5,189 bases of DNA from Actinomycetota bacterium (GTDB lineage Bacteria; Actinomycetota; Humimicrobiia; Humimicrobiales; Humimicrobiaceae). Under the pieces are notes generated by a model, which saw only the letters and a program-made list of their open reading frames with translations, was not told the origin of the DNA and ran no database searches. The stretch lies in the NCBI GenBank assembly GCA_023380915.1, contig JAMCSM010000227.1, forward strand, positions 1 through 5,189. The letters run 5' to 3'. Positions 5,013-5,189 of the stretch are shown here, in pieces. Both the position numbers and the translations under genes were made by a program. Positions within the stretch are counted from its first letter, which is position 1, and every line of letters begins with the position of its first letter.

Positions 5013-5032
5013 ATATACCCCCACCCCTATAT
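5013..5032. promoter_or_regulatory. C-tract operator of the CsoR-family repressor
   Basis: ATATA-CCCCCACCCC-TATAT has inverted A/T arms around an almost pure C/G tract. That is the architecture known for RcnR, InrS and CsoR sites, in which A/T half-sites flank a G/C run. It begins 4 bp upstream of the regulator's start codon and covers the expected transcription start, so bound repressor would block initiation. I see no second copy in the window, which points to autoregulation of this operon only. Confidence 0.75.
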
Positions 5033-5059
5033 TATCACATGATTTTTGGAAATAAACAA
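5031..5059 (-). promoter_or_regulatory. Extended -10 promoter of the csoR-like/ABC operon
   Basis: On the minus strand TTGTTT (5054-5059), a weak -35, is followed after 17 bp by GATAAT (5031-5036), with TG one base upstream (TGTGATAAT), an extended -10. Transcription should begin around 5023-5026, inside the C-tract operator, leaving a leader of only about 15-18 nt. Confidence 0.6.
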
Positions 5060-5079
5060 GATGTCGAATTGCTTTATTT

Positions 5080-5129
5080 AAAAAGTATCTGAAACGGTAT
5101 CGTTGCCTCATATAAAAAAGTATCTGAAA
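5080..5129. repeat. 15-bp direct repeat upstream of the operon promoter
   Basis: AAAAAGTATCTGAAA occurs at 5080-5094 and again at 5115-5129, 35 bp apart from start to start. Between them is AACG-GTAT-CGTT (5093-5104), a short inverted repeat with a further GTATC. The copies lie 20-70 bp upstream of the -35 and downstream of the preceding gene's terminator. They could bind an activator or be part of a dispersed intergenic repeat. Confidence 0.5.
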
Positions 5130-5145
5130 ATAATTTAATAAAATG

Positions 5146-5174
5146 AAAAAAACTCCCTATATTTAGGTAGGAAG
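5146..5174 (-). terminator. Intrinsic terminator of an upstream gene outside the window
   Basis: On the minus strand CUUCCUA (5174-5168) pairs fully with UAGGGAG (5159-5153), one pair being U-G, around an 8-nt loop. Seven U residues follow (5152-5146). It indicates that a minus-strand gene ends just beyond the right edge and that the csoR-like operon is a separate transcription unit. Confidence 0.6.
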
Positions 5175-5189
5175 ATCTTTTTCTTTCAA

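Noticed and set aside
1..5189. CRISPR array, insertion sequence with transposase, or toxin-antitoxin pair
   Set aside because: No regularly spaced repeats, transposase-like frames or matching small gene pairs are present.

Overview
This is an AT-rich bacterial window that uses the standard code: TGA ends two of the genes and is absent inside the reading frames. Classical Shine-Dalgarno sequences (AAAGGAGG, AAAAGGAG) precede two genes. Small tightly packed genes, split ABC permeases and a CsoR-family regulator would fit a Patescibacteria/CPR lineage or a low-GC Gram-positive. The window alone does not settle which, and no taxonomic marker gene is present.

All convincing genes lie on the minus strand, so the story reads from right to left. 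At the right edge, an intrinsic terminator (about 5146-5174) closes an unseen upstream gene. A 15-bp direct repeat and an extended -10 promoter (5031-5059) follow. A near-palindromic C-tract operator, ATATA-CCCCCACCCC-TATAT (5013-5032), sits where transcription should begin. It leads into a five-gene operon: a CsoR/RcnR-family (DUF156) repressor (5008-4730), a LolD/MacB-type ABC ATPase (4727-4050), a membrane-anchored thioredoxin-fold protein without the CXXC motif (4057-3602), a 3-TM FtsX/MacB-like permease lacking the last helix (3595-2531), and a full 4-TM FtsX/MacB-like permease (2534-1287). Gene junctions are +2, -8, +6 and -4 bp, so the genes are probably translated together. A hairpin followed by U-runs (1202-1253) is a good candidate for the operon end.

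The model I favour is a self-repressing metal or thiol/electrophile sensor that controls an envelope ABC machine of the mechanotransmission type. The ATPase drives a heterodimer of the two permeases, and the thioredoxin-like protein is an extracytoplasmic accessory. No MacA/HlyD adaptor or TolC-like gene is visible. The repressor lacks the His and second Cys of copper-sensing CsoR, so its signal is open.

Between the operon and the last gene lies about 990 bp without a confident gene (295-1286). It holds a compact block of structure: a tandem 11-bp repeat with overlapping divergent promoter-like elements (812-865), a nested palindromic stretch with a strong minus-strand terminator (689-726) enclosed by imperfect inverted repeats (676-784), traces of a decayed minus-strand reading frame (592-766), and a relatively GC-rich island (1081-1180, 39% GC by my count against about 20% in 961-1060). 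At the left end is a small Met/Gly-rich membrane protein with a SHOCT domain (294-7), which has its own promoter overlapping a perfect 12-bp palindrome. Such small SHOCT proteins are often found near metal-homeostasis genes, which fits the CsoR-family gene nearby.
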